The position numbers and the translations under genes are program-made. Below, piece by piece: positions 63,869 to 64,000 of a stretch of 64,000 bases of DNA; positions within the stretch are counted from its first letter, which is position 1; each line of letters opens with the position of its first letter. The notes beneath the pieces are model-generated. The model saw only the letters and a program-made list of their open reading frames with translations, searched no databases and was not told the origin of the DNA. This DNA comes from an uncultured Bacilli bacterium (GTDB lineage Bacteria; Bacillota_I; Bacilli_A; RF39; UBA660), in NCBI GenBank assembly GCA_934167485.1, contig CAKPKL010000003.1, positions 74,124-138,123 on the forward strand, written 5' to 3'.

Positions 63869-63897
63869 ATTATACTAATTTTTATTATTTTTGTAAA
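63869..63897 (-). promoter_or_regulatory. P6 promoter
   Basis: TTTACA (63892-63897), 17 nt, TATAAT (63869-63874). Confidence 0.7.
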
Positions 63898-63960
63898 TAT
63901 TTTAAATAAAAAAAAGGAAATCTAGAAAAAAAATAGAATGATATATATGGAGGTGATGTT

Positions 63961-64000
63961 ATAGTTAAATTTTATAAATTAAAAAATGATGCTGTTTTTA
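63961..64000 (+). CDS. Start of a gene with possible ATA start codon (partial)
   Basis: A strong GGAGGTGAT (63949-63957) is followed, seven bases after GGAGG, by ATA GTT AAA TTT TAT, reading IVKFYKLKNDAVF to the edge. That sequence resembles the N-terminus of PD-(D/E)XK (Rpn-type) transposase-like proteins, which often start with ...NDxVFK. No ATG, GTG or TTG lies at a suitable distance. It may use ATA, or the base may be an error. Confidence 0.35.
   Translation, partial: MVKFYKLKNDAVF

Noticed and set aside
1..64000. CRISPR arrays, tRNA, rRNA and classical riboswitches
   Set aside because: No regularly spaced repeats, cloverleaf sequences or recognisable aptamer motifs were found by eye; a covariance search was not possible.

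Overview
The window looks like chromosomal DNA of a very AT-rich, low-GC Bacillota, most likely an uncultured gut-type member of the Bacilli or Erysipelotrichia; that placement is inference. Support comes from the gene set and its order: yqfC-yqfD-ybeY-dgkA, mraZ-rsmH-ftsL-pbp, RNase HIII, CvpA, SspI, YneF and YjcZ-like proteins. Shine-Dalgarno sites are mostly GGTGAT or GGAGG, and vegetative promoters are TTGAAA/TTTACA, 17 nt, TATAAT. Spore genes (yqfC, yqfD, sspI, a collagen-like protein, yjcZ-like peptides) with sporulation-type promoters suggest a spore former. Almost all genes are on the minus strand; the plus strand holds rnhC, prsA, a spore trio, a small membrane gene and the very start of a gene at the right edge. 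I saw no tRNA, rRNA, IS element, integrase or CRISPR array.

Layout: 1-2121 dgkA (cut by the edge), ybeY, yqfD, yqfC. 2195-3848 a mini-pilin and pilin-like gene P1. 3915-8713 a membrane protein, cvpA, rnhC, an unknown gene and a phosphodiester glycosidase. 8740-15096 murC directly downstream of a Tad-type pilus machine (tadC, tadB, tadA, a CpaE-like ATPase, two TadE-like proteins). 15203-16762 P2. 16836-20269 redox proteins, a pentapeptide protein, a cysteine desulfurase and two YjcZ-like peptides. 20424-24046 prsA, recX, P3. 24099-28803 a solute-binding/GGDEF protein and envelope proteins. 28897-31121 trmB and the spore trio. 31136-35220 the division cluster with a four-box MraZ operator. 35353-38542 membrane proteins and P4. 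38789-51768 a MacB-like ABC protein, htrA, uvrA, a C26 amidotransferase, mutS, a PDZ-Lon protease and cell-surface proteins. 51740-56092 an ABC-F gene under a ribosome-dependent attenuator, then an ABC-2 exporter. 56274-62178 P5, a kinase-like protein, ackA, yneF, dacF. 62230-63753 P6.

The main system is a dispersed family of six long pilin-like genes (P1-P6) plus one mini copy. All begin with nearly the same KGFTLIELLAVIVI class III signal and helix but carry different surface-type passenger domains: a GLUG beta-helix (P2), phage-tail-like domains (P3, P6), lectin-like DUF6273-type domains (P4, P5) and one unknown (P1). Each full copy has its own promoter with an exact 17-nt spacer, often built into the terminator hairpin of the gene before it. 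Several carry a leader reading frame with a G-rich tract, which in P6 is a run of ten G that sets the frame. P3 and P6 share a 352-bp identical block while their central modules are unrelated; P4 and P5 differ mainly in blocks just before an RPVI motif. This looks like a variable surface-adhesin system. The only assembly machine in view is the Tad locus, which here lacks a Flp pilin and a prepilin peptidase.

The best resolved regulatory element is the ABC-F leader (53337-53530). It has a consensus promoter, a 20-codon leader peptide and four mutually exclusive pairings ending in an intrinsic terminator, a layout that fits induction by ribosome-targeting antibiotics.
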